Assembly: GCA_017447805.1 (NCBI GenBank)
Contig: JAFSMR010000022.1
Coordinates: forward strand, 1-64,000
Length of the DNA stretch: 64,000 bases
Direction of reading: 5' to 3'
Origin: Kiritimatiellia bacterium
GTDB taxonomy: Bacteria > Verrucomicrobiota > Kiritimatiellia > RFP12 > UBA1067
Positions 25,246-34,214 of this stretch are shown one piece after another. The notes below the pieces were generated by a model that was not told the DNA's origin, did no database searches, and saw only the letters and a list, made by a program, of their open reading frames with translations. Made by a program: the position numbers and the translations under genes. Every line of letters starts with the position of its first letter. Position 1 is the first letter of the stretch.

Positions 25246-25560
25246 TTACGGGCGGAGAGCGAAATGTCCCTTGACCTGCGACATGACGAAGCGCGAGGCG
25301 TCGCCCTTGGACGCGATCTCCCTCTTGATCGAGGAATAGAGCGTCTGCTCCGGCGTCTTGCCCGCTCCGGGCGTCCACAGACCCTTGGCCTTGACCGCCT
25401 CGACCATCTGGCGGCAGTTGAGCGGCTCGTCGCTCTCCTTCAGCACCTCGATGGCGGCGGAGAGGAGCGACAGCCCCTTGGCGGGCGCGGGGACGGCCTT
25501 CGCCTTCGTTTCGTTCTTTGCGGTAGCGGCCTTGGCCGCAGTCTTCCTTGTTCTGCTCAT
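25246..25560 (-). CDS. HARE-HTH domain protein
   Basis: 104 aa, minus strand among plus-strand phage genes. A lysine/alanine-rich tail of 28 residues is followed by a HARE-HTH winged helix: LLSAAIEVLKESDEPLNCRQ, MVEAVKAKGLWTPG, TPEQTLYSSIKREI and KGHFALRP. HARE-HTH modules bind DNA and occur in restriction enzymes and chromatin proteins. It has its own promoter of the phage-wide repeat family at 25593-25621 and AAGGAG before the ATG. Being controlled alone and divergently, it may be a regulator or a DNA-modification reader. Confidence 0.87.
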   Translation of the reverse strand: MSRTRKTAAKAATAKNETKAKAVPAPAKGLSLLSAAIEVLKESDEPLNCRQMVEAVKAKGLWTPGAGKTPEQTLYSSIKREIASKGDASRFVMSQVKGHFALRP

Positions 25561-25592
25561 GGCATTCTCCTTGTTTTGTTCAACCGCCGCAT

Positions 25593-25621
25593 ATACTGGC
25601 GTATATCGGCCGGACTATCAA
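25593..25621 (-). promoter_or_regulatory. Repeat-family promoter A (drives HARE-HTH)
   Basis: On the minus strand: CCCGCTTGATA, a 17-nt spacer ending TACGC, then CAGTAT. It shares -35, spacer end and flanks with the promoters of the 55-64 kb region, and is closest to the one at 63947-63975 (same CAGTATATGCGG). Confidence 0.8.
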
Positions 25622-25657
25622 GCGGGAGAATCGGATTATTTTCAGGAGGCCCGGAAG

Positions 25658-25855
25658 ATGTCTGAATACAACGTGAAGGCTCTTCCGAAGGATGCGCTTG
25701 TGCGCGCCCTCAAGAACGCGGGGTCGAGGACGCTCACCGAGGAGACGCTTGAGGCCGACATCGCCGCCGGCGCGCCGGTGAACGAGAACGGCACGATCAA
25801 CCTCTACGACTACGCCGCGTGGATTCTCAAGACGGAGGCTTCCCGTGGCGGTTAG
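25658..25855 (+). CDS. Small protein upstream of terminase
   Basis: 65 aa from ATG 25658, with AGGAGG in front; it overlaps the terminase GTG start by 11 bases. Helical, slightly acidic, no motif recognised (ALPKDALVRALKNAGSRTL, then YDYAAWILKTEASRGG). The position suggests a small packaging partner or small-terminase substitute, because no conventional terS is seen; this is inference. Confidence 0.65.
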   Translation: MSEYNVKALPKDALVRALKNAGSRTLTEETLEADIAAGAPVNENGTINLYDYAAWILKTEASRGG

Positions 25856-28124
25856 ACCGGTACTCAAGAAGCTGAAGCCGACCGAGGTCGTGCGGATCAT
25901 GAACTCGACCGACTACGGGACGGTCTTGAGTTCGTCGCAGGTGTACCGCCACTTCGAGATGGGCGGCTACCGCATCGCCAGCCGCGAGGACTCGCGGTGC
26001 ATCAACTTCTTCTCATACGTCGCGTGGCTCGTCGACCGCCACAACGAGCCGGACGAGCCGGTCGCGGACTACGCAAGGCACCGCGACGAGATGTCGCGCA
26101 GACAGGCCGAGCAGTCGCTCGCTGGGCGCGACATCGGCGAGCTTCCGGCGGTCGAGGATGCGGAGCGCAAAGAGAGGTGCCGGCTCGACTTCCGGCTCTT
26201 CTGCGAGACGTACTTCCCGGAGGTGTATGTCCTCGAATGGTCGGAAGACCACCTCCGCGCCATCGCAAAGATACAGCAGGCCGTCCTCAGGGGCGGACTC
26301 TTCGCGCTTGCGATGTCGCGCGGGTCGGGAAAGTCCTCGCTCACGGAGACCGCCGCCATCTGGGCGATGCTCTACGGCCACCGCGAGTTCGTGGTCGTGA
26401 TCGGCGCGAGCGAATCCGCCGCGCTCGAAATACTCGATTCGATCAAGACGGAGCTTGAGGTGAACGAGCACCTCGCAGCCGACTTCCCGGAGGTCATATT
26501 CCCAATCCAGTGTCTCGACGGCATCGCCAACCGCTGCGCCGGACAGCTCTACAAGGGAGAACGCACACGAATCACGTGGACGGCGAACGAGATAGTGCTT
26601 CCTACCATCGCCGACGCGAAGTCCTCCGGCGTCCTCGTGCGCGTCGCGGGCATCACCGGGCGCATACGCGGCATGAAGTACAAGAAGCCCGACGGTCGCA
26701 CCATCCGCCCGGAATTCGTCATCATCGACGATCCGCAGACGAGCGAGTCGGCGGGATCGATGGAGCAGACCCGCAAACGTGTGCGTGTGCTGGCGGGCGA
26801 CATCCTCGGTCTCGCCGGGCCGGGAAAGAAGATATCAGGCATCATGCCCTGCACCGTCATCCGCCCCGGCGACATGGCCGAGCAGATTCTCGACAAGTCC
26901 CGCCATCCGGAATGGAACGGCGAACGGTGCAAGATGCTCTACCAGTTGCCGACGAACGAGGAGCTTTGGGCGAAGTACGCAGACATCCGCGCGGACGAGC
27001 TGCGCGACCACGGGACATTCGCCAAGGCGACGGAGTTCTACCGCGGCCACCAGGCGGAGATGGACGCCGGGGCGGTTGTCTCATGGAACGCCCGCTTCAA
27101 CTACGACGAGATTTCCGCCGTCCAGCACGCGATGAACTTGAAGCTGCAGGACGAGGCGGCGTTCTGGGCGGAATATCAGAACGAGCCTCTACCCGATGAC
27201 CTCGGCAGCGACGAGCAGCTCACCGTGGACGGGATCGTGAACAGGCTCAACGGCTGTTCGCGCGGAGCCGTCCCCGCATGGGCGAGCCACCTCACGATGT
27301 TCATCGACGTGCAGAAGACGCTGCTCTTCTACGTCGTGTGCGCCTGGAGCGACGAGTTCACCGGGGCGGTCGTGGACTACGGTGCGTGGCCGGACCAGAG
27401 GCGGCGGTATTTCACGCTCGCCGAGGCTAATCCGACCTTGCAGTCGAAGCATCCCCGGACGGGTCTCGAAGGATGTCTCTATGCGGGCATGAAGGAACTC
27501 ACGGAAAAGTATCTCGGCAAGGAATACACACGCGACGACGGCGCGGCGATGCGCATCGAGAAATGCCTCATCGACGCGAACTGGGGACAGTCCACCGAGG
27601 TCGTGTACCAGTTCTGCCGCGAGTCCGCCCATGCGAACATCATCGTCCCTTCGCACGGCAAGTACATCGGAGCGTCATCCAAGCCGATGGGAGAATACAA
27701 GCGGCTCGCAGGCGACCGGGTCGGACACAACTGGCGGATGCCGAACATTCGCGGCAAGCGGGTCGTGCGGCACGTCGTGTACGACACGAACTACTGGAAG
27801 AGCTTTGCAGCGAGCCGTCTTTTGACTTCACAGGGGGACAAGGGGTCGCTCACGCTGTGGGGGCGCAGCTCCGAGACGCATATGCTCTTCGCCGAACACC
27901 TCATCGCCGAGTACAGAGTCAGGACGGAGGGTCGCGGCAGGCGCGTGGAGGAGTGGAAGATGCGCCCGGAGGCACACGACAACCACTGGTGGGACGGACT
28001 CGTCGGCTGCGCGGTCGCGGCATCGATGTGCGGATGCGTCCTTGCCGGGACTGACATCGAGAAGCGCAAGGCGGCGAAACCAAGGCTGAAGCTCTCTGAT
28101 TTGAGGAAAAAAAGGAAATCGTAG
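25845..28124 (+). CDS. terL: Terminase large subunit
   Basis: 759 aa, GTG start at 25845. The ATPase domain has Walker A MSRGSGKSSLTETAAIWAML and Walker B VIIDDPQTSES with a downstream coupling motif. The C-terminal nuclease part shows acidic sites in LTMFIDVQKT, CLIDANWG and DNHWWDGLVG, the RNase H-like arrangement of GpA-type terminases. It packages phage DNA into proheads by ATP-driven translocation and cutting. About 90 extra N-terminal residues precede the ATPase core. The gene marks the start of the structural block. Confidence 0.93.
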   Translation: MAVRPVLKKLKPTEVVRIMNSTDYGTVLSSSQVYRHFEMGGYRIASREDSRCINFFSYVAWLVDRHNEPDEPVADYARHRDEMSRRQAEQSLAGRDIGELPAVEDAERKERCRLDFRLFCETYFPEVYVLEWSEDHLRAIAKIQQAVLRGGLFALAMSRGSGKSSLTETAAIWAMLYGHREFVVVIGASESAALEILDSIKTELEVNEHLAADFPEVIFPIQCLDGIANRCAGQLYKGERTRITWTANEIVLPTIADAKSSGVLVRVAGITGRIRGMKYKKPDGRTIRPEFVIIDDPQTSESAGSMEQTRKRVRVLAGDILGLAGPGKKISGIMPCTVIRPGDMAEQILDKSRHPEWNGERCKMLYQLPTNEELWAKYADIRADELRDHGTFAKATEFYRGHQAEMDAGAVVSWNARFNYDEISAVQHAMNLKLQDEAAFWAEYQNEPLPDDLGSDEQLTVDGIVNRLNGCSRGAVPAWASHLTMFIDVQKTLLFYVVCAWSDEFTGAVVDYGAWPDQRRRYFTLAEANPTLQSKHPRTGLEGCLYAGMKELTEKYLGKEYTRDDGAAMRIEKCLIDANWGQSTEVVYQFCRESAHANIIVPSHGKYIGASSKPMGEYKRLAGDRVGHNWRMPNIRGKRVVRHVVYDTNYWKSFAASRLLTSQGDKGSLTLWGRSSETHMLFAEHLIAEYRVRTEGRGRRVEEWKMRPEAHDNHWWDGLVGCAVAASMCGCVLAGTDIEKRKAAKPRLKLSDLRKKRKS

Positions 28125-28162
28125 AAATCCTGCTACCGACCTCGTGCGAGGGGTGATACAGA

Positions 28163-28405
28163 ATGGCAGCGGGACAGGTGTCTCCGCGACGGATTTACGA
28201 AATGGAAGAACAGACGATAGACAAGGCGATGGAAAGACTGCTCGCGCAGCCCAAGGAAGTCGAAGTCGACGGCCAGCGGGTGACGAACCAGTCCGTGGGC
28301 GACCTCATCGAGGCCGCAAAGTTCCTTGCGTCCAAGAACGCCCTCGCCGGGCGGCGTCTTCCAATCCGCATTACGAAAATGGCGTCGGGAGGAGGTGCGA
28401 TGTGA
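28163..28405 (+). CDS. Small head-region protein
   Basis: 80 aa, start ATG 28163 preceded by GGGGTGAT, a full-strength anti-16S match. Mostly helical (MEEQTIDKAMERLLAQPK, then VGDLIEAAKFLASKN), ending in a glycine tail. It resembles small head-completion or connector proteins between terminase and portal, but no motif proves it. Its stop overlaps the methyltransferase GTG (GTGA). Confidence 0.65.
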   Translation: MAAGQVSPRRIYEMEEQTIDKAMERLLAQPKEVEVDGQRVTNQSVGDLIEAAKFLASKNALAGRRLPIRITKMASGGGAM

Positions 28406-30045
28406 GATACGGAAGCGTCTGCTCCGGCATCGAGGCGGCGAGTCTCGCATGGCACGGCCTCGGATGGGAGCCCATGTTCTTCGGGGAGGTCGAGCCGTTC
28501 CCGTCCGCCGTCCTCATGCGCCGCTGGGGCGCGACGAAGCCACTCCGCCCGCTCGACCCGGACGAGGCGTCCTCGCCGAAAGACCGGAAGATGCGAGAGT
28601 CTTGGCTGCGGGCGATAGACACCCTGCCCGAAGGCGGCTCCGTCCCGAACCTCGGCGACTTCACCAAGATACGGGAGAATGACTACGATGGAGCAATTGA
28701 CCTTCTTGTCGGCGGAACCCCCTGTCAGGCGTTCAGCATCGCGGGGCTCCGCAAGGGCCTCGCTGACCCTCGCGGCAACCTCTGCCTTGAATTTGCGAAA
28801 CTGGCTTTCCGCTCTCGCGCACGGGTGGTCGTTTGGGAAAACGTCCCCGGCGTCCTCACAAGCGGGAAAGGAAGCGATTTTGCCGGATTCCTATCGCTGC
28901 TCGCGGGATGGGAAGTCCCCGTCCCCGACGGAGGCTGGCAGCGGGCGGGAATCGTCACCAACGCCCCCGGATGCTACGGAGTGGCGTGGCGAGTGCTTGA
29001 CGCTCAATATACCAGAGTTCCCGAATTTCCGGGGGCGGTCCCGCAGCGAAGGCGTCGTGTCATCCTTGTCGGACATCTTGGTTCGTGGGAATATCCCGCA
29101 AAGGTTCTATTTGACGGTGAAATGTGCGGCGGGACTTCTGCGCCGCGCCGCGAAGCGCGGGAAGGATCTGCCGAGGATTCTCAAGGACGCGCTCCTTGCG
29201 CTCATACGGTCAGAATGCGCGCAGGCAAGCCCGGCGGCGGCAAGGGAGCCCTCGTCTCCGACGAACTGAGCCTCACGCTACAGACCGGCAATGACCAGAC
29301 GCTCTTCCAGTTCCCCTGCTGGTGGGACGGAAGCCAGCAGTCGGCAACGATCACGGCTTCAAGCGACCACCAGTTCATGCCCGACAAGCAGCAGCTCCAG
29401 TGCGTTGTGGACATGAGGCAAATCGACTCCGGCGACGGCGTGTCGCCGACATTGCTCTCGACCGACTACAAGGGCGGCAAGGCCATCTGCGATGACGTCT
29501 GCCCCACGCTCGACGCGAACTATCCCGCGAAGATGAACCGGCAGGACACGGGCAAGCTGATACAGGAGGTCTATGCCTTCGACTCGATGGCGTCCCACGC
29601 CATGAACTCGCCCAATCCCAAGTCGGGCATCCACAAAATCGATGTCTCGCGCACCATCGACACTCTCGACCCCTCGCCCTCGAAGAACCAGGGCGGCATG
29701 GCGATCGTAGAGGAGGAGACGCTCGGCTTCATCAAGAACGATGCGGGCGGAACGGACACCAAGGGCGAGAACGTGTTTCCCACAATCCGAGCCGACGTGA
29801 TGCCTGCCGTCGCGACGAGCGGAGTCCGAAGCGTAGTCAGGAAGCTCATGCCGGTCGAGTGCGAGCGGCTTATGGGTATGCCGGACGGATACACGCAGAT
29901 TCCGTGGAAAGGCAAGTCGGAGACGGAATGCCCGGACGGCCCCCGCTACAAGGCGCTCGGCAACTCCATGTGCGTGAACGTGATGATGTGGGTCGGACAG
30001 AGGATTCAGGCCGTCGAGGACGCCTGCGGAAAGGAGGCGCTCTGA
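28402..30045 (+). CDS. Phage DNA (cytosine-5-)-methyltransferase
   Basis: 547 aa, GTG start at 28402 (GGAGGAGG in front). Motif I is VCSGIEAASLAWHGLGW, motif IV GGTPCQAFSIAG with the catalytic cysteine, motif VI WENVPGV, motif VIII QRRRRVILVG and motif X ALGNSMCVNVM. About 200 residues between motifs VIII and X are a large target-recognition region. It is unrelated in detail to the methyltransferase of the left island. It sits between terminase and portal, so it is expressed late with structural genes and probably modifies DNA before packaging. Confidence 0.93.
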   Translation: MRYGSVCSGIEAASLAWHGLGWEPMFFGEVEPFPSAVLMRRWGATKPLRPLDPDEASSPKDRKMRESWLRAIDTLPEGGSVPNLGDFTKIRENDYDGAIDLLVGGTPCQAFSIAGLRKGLADPRGNLCLEFAKLAFRSRARVVVWENVPGVLTSGKGSDFAGFLSLLAGWEVPVPDGGWQRAGIVTNAPGCYGVAWRVLDAQYTRVPEFPGAVPQRRRRVILVGHLGSWEYPAKVLFDGEMCGGTSAPRREAREGSAEDSQGRAPCAHTVRMRAGKPGGGKGALVSDELSLTLQTGNDQTLFQFPCWWDGSQQSATITASSDHQFMPDKQQLQCVVDMRQIDSGDGVSPTLLSTDYKGGKAICDDVCPTLDANYPAKMNRQDTGKLIQEVYAFDSMASHAMNSPNPKSGIHKIDVSRTIDTLDPSPSKNQGGMAIVEEETLGFIKNDAGGTDTKGENVFPTIRADVMPAVATSGVRSVVRKLMPVECERLMGMPDGYTQIPWKGKSETECPDGPRYKALGNSMCVNVMMWVGQRIQAVEDACGKEAL

Positions 30046-31457
30046 TGCTGGACTTCCTCAAGCGCAAGGAACCCCGCAAGGCCATCCGGCTCTCGCTCCC
30101 GATGTGGATGAAGGCGCGGTTCGATGCCGCACAGACCACGAAGGACAACGCCCGCCACTGGGGTGCGGCGGAGTTTCTCTCCGCCGACGCGGAGGCCGAC
30201 CCCTCCGTGCGCAAGACGCTCCGCACCCGCGCCCGCTACGAGGTGCAGAACAACTCCTATGCGCGAGGCATCGTGAAGACGCTCGCCGACGATACGGTCG
30301 GCACCGGGCCGCGGCTCCAGATGCTGCTTGAGAGCGACGAGACGAACAACAGGATCGAACACGACTTCGCCGTGTGGGCGCAGAGAATCCGGCTCGCCTC
30401 GAAACTGCGCACCATCCGCATGGCGCGGTGCCAAGACGGCGAGGCGTTCGCCGTACTCGCGCAGAATCCAAGACTTTCAACGGACGTGAAGCTCGACCTC
30501 CAGCTCGTCGAAGCCGACCGGGTGACGGATGACGAAATGAAAACCGACGGCAGCTCGGTGGACGGCATCACGTTCGACCAATTCGGAAACCCGAAGTCCT
30601 ACCGTGTGCTGAAGAAGCATCCCGGCGGCACGGACTCCTTCAACATGGAGGCGTACACGGTCAAGGCCGAGAACATGATCCACGTGTTTCGGCAGGACCG
30701 CCCCGAACAGCACCGCGGAATCCCGGAGATCACGGCTGCGTTGCCGCTCTTTGCACACCTCCGGCGGTTCACGCTCGCGGTAGTCTCCGCAGCCGAGGCC
30801 GCTGCCGATTTCGCCGGCATTCTCTACACGGACGCGCCGGCGAGCGGAGAGGCGGACGCCGTTGAGGCGATGGACACCATCCAGCTTGAGCGCAATATGC
30901 TCCTTACGATGCCGGGCGGCTGGAAGATGTCGCAGGTGGACCCCAAGCAGCCCGTCACGACATACGGCGAGTTCAAGCGCGAAATCCTCAACGAGATTGC
31001 GCGATGCCTTTCGATGCCCTACAACATCGCGGCGGGGAACTCGTCCGGCTACAACTACGCATCCGGGCGTCTCGACCACCAGACCTACTACAAGGCGCTC
31101 AAGGTCGACCGCTCCTTCATGGAGACGGAGATTCTCGACCGCGTGTTCGACCTCTGGCTCAAGGAATGGTCGCTTGCGACGCGCACGACCATCGACCCGT
31201 GCGACTGCCGCCACGTGTGGTTCTGGGACGGGCAGGAGCACGTCGACCCCGGAAAGGAGGCAACCGCCCAGCAGATACGCCTCGACGCGAGGACGACGAC
31301 CCTCGCAGCCGAATACGCGAAGCAGGGAAAGGACTGGGAGACGGAGCTTCGGCAGATTGCAAGGGAGCGCAAGCTCATGAAGGAACTCGGCATCGAGTCC
31401 GAGGAAACGCGCAAGGATTCCGACAACGAAAACGAGGAGAAAGATGGAAACGAGTGA
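30045..31457 (+). CDS. Phage portal protein (lambda-type)
   Basis: 470 aa, start ATG 30045 overlapping the previous stop (TGATG). Typical lambda-B portal features: RARYEVQNNSYARGIVKTLAD near the N-terminus, TVGTGPRLQ, DRPEQHRGIPEITAALPLFAH and SMPYNIAAGNSSGYNYASGR. The protein forms the dodecameric ring through which DNA enters. The C-terminus is charged and helical. Followed with overlap by the protease-capsid gene. Confidence 0.93.
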   Translation: MLDFLKRKEPRKAIRLSLPMWMKARFDAAQTTKDNARHWGAAEFLSADAEADPSVRKTLRTRARYEVQNNSYARGIVKTLADDTVGTGPRLQMLLESDETNNRIEHDFAVWAQRIRLASKLRTIRMARCQDGEAFAVLAQNPRLSTDVKLDLQLVEADRVTDDEMKTDGSSVDGITFDQFGNPKSYRVLKKHPGGTDSFNMEAYTVKAENMIHVFRQDRPEQHRGIPEITAALPLFAHLRRFTLAVVSAAEAAADFAGILYTDAPASGEADAVEAMDTIQLERNMLLTMPGGWKMSQVDPKQPVTTYGEFKREILNEIARCLSMPYNIAAGNSSGYNYASGRLDHQTYYKALKVDRSFMETEILDRVFDLWLKEWSLATRTTIDPCDCRHVWFWDGQEHVDPGKEATAQQIRLDARTTTLAAEYAKQGKDWETELRQIARERKLMKELGIESEETRKDSDNENEEKDGNE

Positions 31458-33417
31458 ATATCTCGAAATCACGGCTTCCGCAGACGGCGGAAAGCCCAAG
31501 GTGAGCGGTCTCGCCTACTCCGGCGGGAAGATGCGCCTTTTCGGATGGTCGCACCCCGTGGTGGTCGACCTCTCCGGGATGGCGATACCGGAGACGGTGC
31601 CGCTTCTCGCAAACCACGAGAACCACACGCTGGGCAGGGTCGGCCTCGTTGCCGCCAAGGTGGCCGGGAACGCACTCGCCATCGAAGGAGGCATCGTGGC
31701 CGAAGGCGAACTCGCCGGCGCGATTGTCTCGCAGGGCAAGGCCGGAGCGGACTGGCAGCTCTCCATCGGAGCCGAAGTCGAAGCCGCCGAGCTTGTCCAG
31801 CAGGGACGGCGCAAGGTCAACGGCGTCGAACACGACGCCCCGTTCTACCATGTCACAAAATCCACCCTACGCGAAGTGTCCGTGGTCGCGGTCGGGGCGG
31901 ACAAATCAACACACATGAAGGTCACGGCAAAACTCGAACTGAAAGGAAACTCCATCATGGAACCTGACAACAAGGAAACGACTCCGCCCAAGGCGGAAGC
32001 GGCGAACGCGCCCGCAGCGGCTGCGCCCAAGGAGGTCTCGGCAGCAGCCGCGACCGTACACCCCGAACCCGCGCCGGACGCCGGCGTTATCGCCGCCGAG
32101 GCGATGAAGGCCGAACGCGCCCGCGTTGTGGCCGTCAAGGCCGTCTGCGGCGGGGAATTCCCCGAAATCGAGGCCAAGGCCGTGGCCGAGGGCTGGACGA
32201 AGGAGCAGACCTCCGATGCCGTGCTTGCCGCATACCGCGCCAAGCAGCCTACGACCACCGCGCCCAGCGTGACTGTGCGCAAGGGAACGGACATGACCGC
32301 GAAGCACCTTGAGGCCGCGCTCTCCCTCCGCGCCGGAATCGACGGCGACTCCCTCGCAAAGGAGATGGGTGAAGAGACGGTCGAAGCCGCCATGCGCGAC
32401 ATGGACATCCCGCTTCGCGGAGTCCTCGCCGAGTGCATGAGAATCGAGGGCATGGCCGCGCCGCGTTCGCTCGACAACGACGCGATCAAGGCCGCGTTCT
32501 CCACGGTCTCGCTCCCCGGCATCCTCTCTAACGTGGCGCACAAGAAGCTCCTCCAGAGCTACAACGCCCAGCCCATCATCGCCCTCAAGCTCTGCACGAC
32601 CGGCGATCTGACGGACTTCAAGGAGAACGAGCGTTTCCGCCTCACCGACATCGGCGACCTGCTGCCAATCGGCGCGGACGGCGAGATCAAGGACGGCGCG
32701 CTCGCAGAGGAGAACGCGAAGAACCAGCTCGACACCTACGCCAAGAAGTTCTGCCTTACGCGCAAGATGATCATCAACGACGACCTCGGCGCGTTCCTCA
32801 AGGTGCCTACGGCGATGGGCAACCGCGCCGCGCGCCTCGTCGACCAGCTCTTCTTCAAGCGCCTCATGGCCAACCCGGCCATGACGGACGGCAAGCCGAT
32901 CTTCTCGACTTCGCACAAGAACCTCCTCACCGGCGCGACCTCCGCGCTTTCCGCCGACTCGCTCAAGAAGGCTATCCAGCTCTTCACCGACCAGACGGAC
33001 GCCGACGGCCAGCCGATCTCGGTGGAGCCCTCGATCCTGCTCGTGCCGACCGCGCTCAAGCACCTCGCCATCGAGCTGACTCGCGGCGCGACGCTGATGA
33101 TGAGCGGCGGTGCGGACAACACCGTGCGCCCGGCAATCAACGTCCTCGCCGATGAGAACCTCTCCATCGTGTCCTCGCCGTACCTCGCAAACCGCAACTA
33201 TCCCAACGCCTCCGAGACGGCGTGGTATCTCTTCGGCAAGCCCGGCACGGTGGACACCTTCGAGATCGGCTATCTCAAGGGCAAGCGCACCCCGACCGTG
33301 GAGCGCGGCGATCTGGACTTCAACGTCCTCGGCATCTGGTTCCGCGTGTACTTCGACATCGGCATCCGCGAGCAGGATCACCGCGGCATGGTGAAGTCCA
33401 ACGGGGCCGCAAGCTGA
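31444..33417 (+). CDS. Prohead protease fused to Mu gpT-like major capsid protein
   Basis: 657 aa. Residues 1-160 are a prohead protease-like domain (LANHENHTLGRV, WQLSIGAEVEAAELV, STLREVSVVAVGADKS). An Ala/Pro-rich, scaffold-like linker follows to about 275. The C-terminal 380 residues are a gpT-type major capsid protein (GDLTDFKENERFRLTDIGDL, KKFCLTRKMIINDDLGAF, SPYLANRNYPNASETAWYLF). One chain would thus give protease, delta/scaffold and coat, freed by self-cleavage. There is no stop or good internal start between the parts. Protease assignment is less sure than capsid. Confidence 0.88.
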   Translation: METSEYLEITASADGGKPKVSGLAYSGGKMRLFGWSHPVVVDLSGMAIPETVPLLANHENHTLGRVGLVAAKVAGNALAIEGGIVAEGELAGAIVSQGKAGADWQLSIGAEVEAAELVQQGRRKVNGVEHDAPFYHVTKSTLREVSVVAVGADKSTHMKVTAKLELKGNSIMEPDNKETTPPKAEAANAPAAAAPKEVSAAAATVHPEPAPDAGVIAAEAMKAERARVVAVKAVCGGEFPEIEAKAVAEGWTKEQTSDAVLAAYRAKQPTTTAPSVTVRKGTDMTAKHLEAALSLRAGIDGDSLAKEMGEETVEAAMRDMDIPLRGVLAECMRIEGMAAPRSLDNDAIKAAFSTVSLPGILSNVAHKKLLQSYNAQPIIALKLCTTGDLTDFKENERFRLTDIGDLLPIGADGEIKDGALAEENAKNQLDTYAKKFCLTRKMIINDDLGAFLKVPTAMGNRAARLVDQLFFKRLMANPAMTDGKPIFSTSHKNLLTGATSALSADSLKKAIQLFTDQTDADGQPISVEPSILLVPTALKHLAIELTRGATLMMSGGADNTVRPAINVLADENLSIVSSPYLANRNYPNASETAWYLFGKPGTVDTFEIGYLKGKRTPTVERGDLDFNVLGIWFRVYFDIGIREQDHRGMVKSNGAAS

Positions 33418-33431
33418 ACTGTTTAGGCCGA

Positions 33432-33482
33432 GGCGCGGCGCGAGGGGTTCTTTCTTTGTTTCTTCCCCCTCGCGTCCGCGCC
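33432..33482 (+). repeat. 16-bp GC hairpin after the capsid gene
   Basis: GGCGCGGCGCGAGGGG pairs with CCCCTCGCGTCCGCGCC (one bulged T) around a pyrimidine-rich loop of about 18 nt. It fills most of the 105-bp gap between capsid and cement genes. There is no T run after it, so it is more likely a partial terminator or an mRNA-stabilising end for the abundant capsid transcript. Confidence 0.75.
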
Positions 33483-33522
33483 GGAGCCGCCAACATCGAA
33501 AACGAGAAAGGATAAAACCATC

Positions 33523-33861
33523 ATGGACGCAAGATTCATTCAGCGCGGAGACGCAATCGACTACACGCCGCTCGCCGACGTTGCGGCGGGAGACATCGTC
33601 ATTCTGTCCGGCAAGCTCGCAGGCGTCGCGAAGCTCGACATCAAGGCGGGCGAACTCGGAGCCCTCGCCCTCACCGGCGTGTACGAGGTCGCCAAGTCTT
33701 CGGGCATCGCATTCGCGGCGGGCATGGAGGTCGGCTGGAGCGCGGCGGACAGAAAAGCCGTTGCGGCAGGCGCTTCCGGTTCCGTCAAGATCGGCCACGC
33801 CGTAGCCCTCACCGGCGCGAGCGACGCGACCGTCCTCGTCCGCCTCTGCCCCGGATTGTGA
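33523..33861 (+). CDS. DUF2190 capsid cement/decoration protein
   Basis: 112 aa, an all-beta small protein matching DUF2190: FIQRGDAIDYTPLADVAAGD, ALTGVYEVAKSSG and an alanine/glycine-rich barrel. These proteins bind the capsid surface and stabilise it. The ATG at 33523 follows GAAAGGAT. It is in the expected place just after the major capsid gene. Confidence 0.88.
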   Translation: MDARFIQRGDAIDYTPLADVAAGDIVILSGKLAGVAKLDIKAGELGALALTGVYEVAKSSGIAFAAGMEVGWSAADRKAVAAGASGSVKIGHAVALTGASDATVLVRLCPGL

Positions 33862-34214
33862 TGACCATGATCGAAGCCGCCATAGACACGATGCGTGCGG
33901 TGCAGGACGAGCTTCTCGCCTCTGAAGCGGTGTACATCCGCCTCGGAGGCGGGGAGAAGACCGTCCGCGCAATGCCGGGACGCACCGTGTTCCGCTCGGT
34001 CAACGATGTCGGAGCATGGATACGCATAGAGACGCGGGACTTCATCGTCGCCGCCGGAGCCCTCGACGCGCCGCCCGAGACGGGCGATGTCATCAGGTTC
34101 CGCGGAGCGGACTACGAAGTCCTCGCGCCCAACGGCGAACCGGCGTGGCGGTGGAGCGATCCCTACAGGACGGCGTACCGAATCCACACCAAGCACACGG
34201 GAGGAGAGGAATGA
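33858..34214 (+). CDS. Head-tail joining / head-closure-like protein
   Basis: 118 aa. A helical N-terminus leads to a beta-rich half (VIRFRGADYEVLAPNG, RWSDPYRTAYRIHTKH) like head-completion proteins of the gpFII/stopper class. The start may be GTG 33858, ATG 33861 or ATG 33867, all overlapping or touching the previous stop. The role is inferred mainly from gene order. Confidence 0.65.
   Translation: MMTMIEAAIDTMRAVQDELLASEAVYIRLGGGEKTVRAMPGRTVFRSVNDVGAWIRIETRDFIVAAGALDAPPETGDVIRFRGADYEVLAPNGEPAWRWSDPYRTAYRIHTKHTGGEE

Noticed and set aside
31906-33972. 688-codon open frame on the minus strand opposite the capsid gene
   Set aside because: It is the mirror of a high-GC capsid gene with strong third-position bias; no ribosome-binding site and arginine/glycine-rich nonsense sequence.
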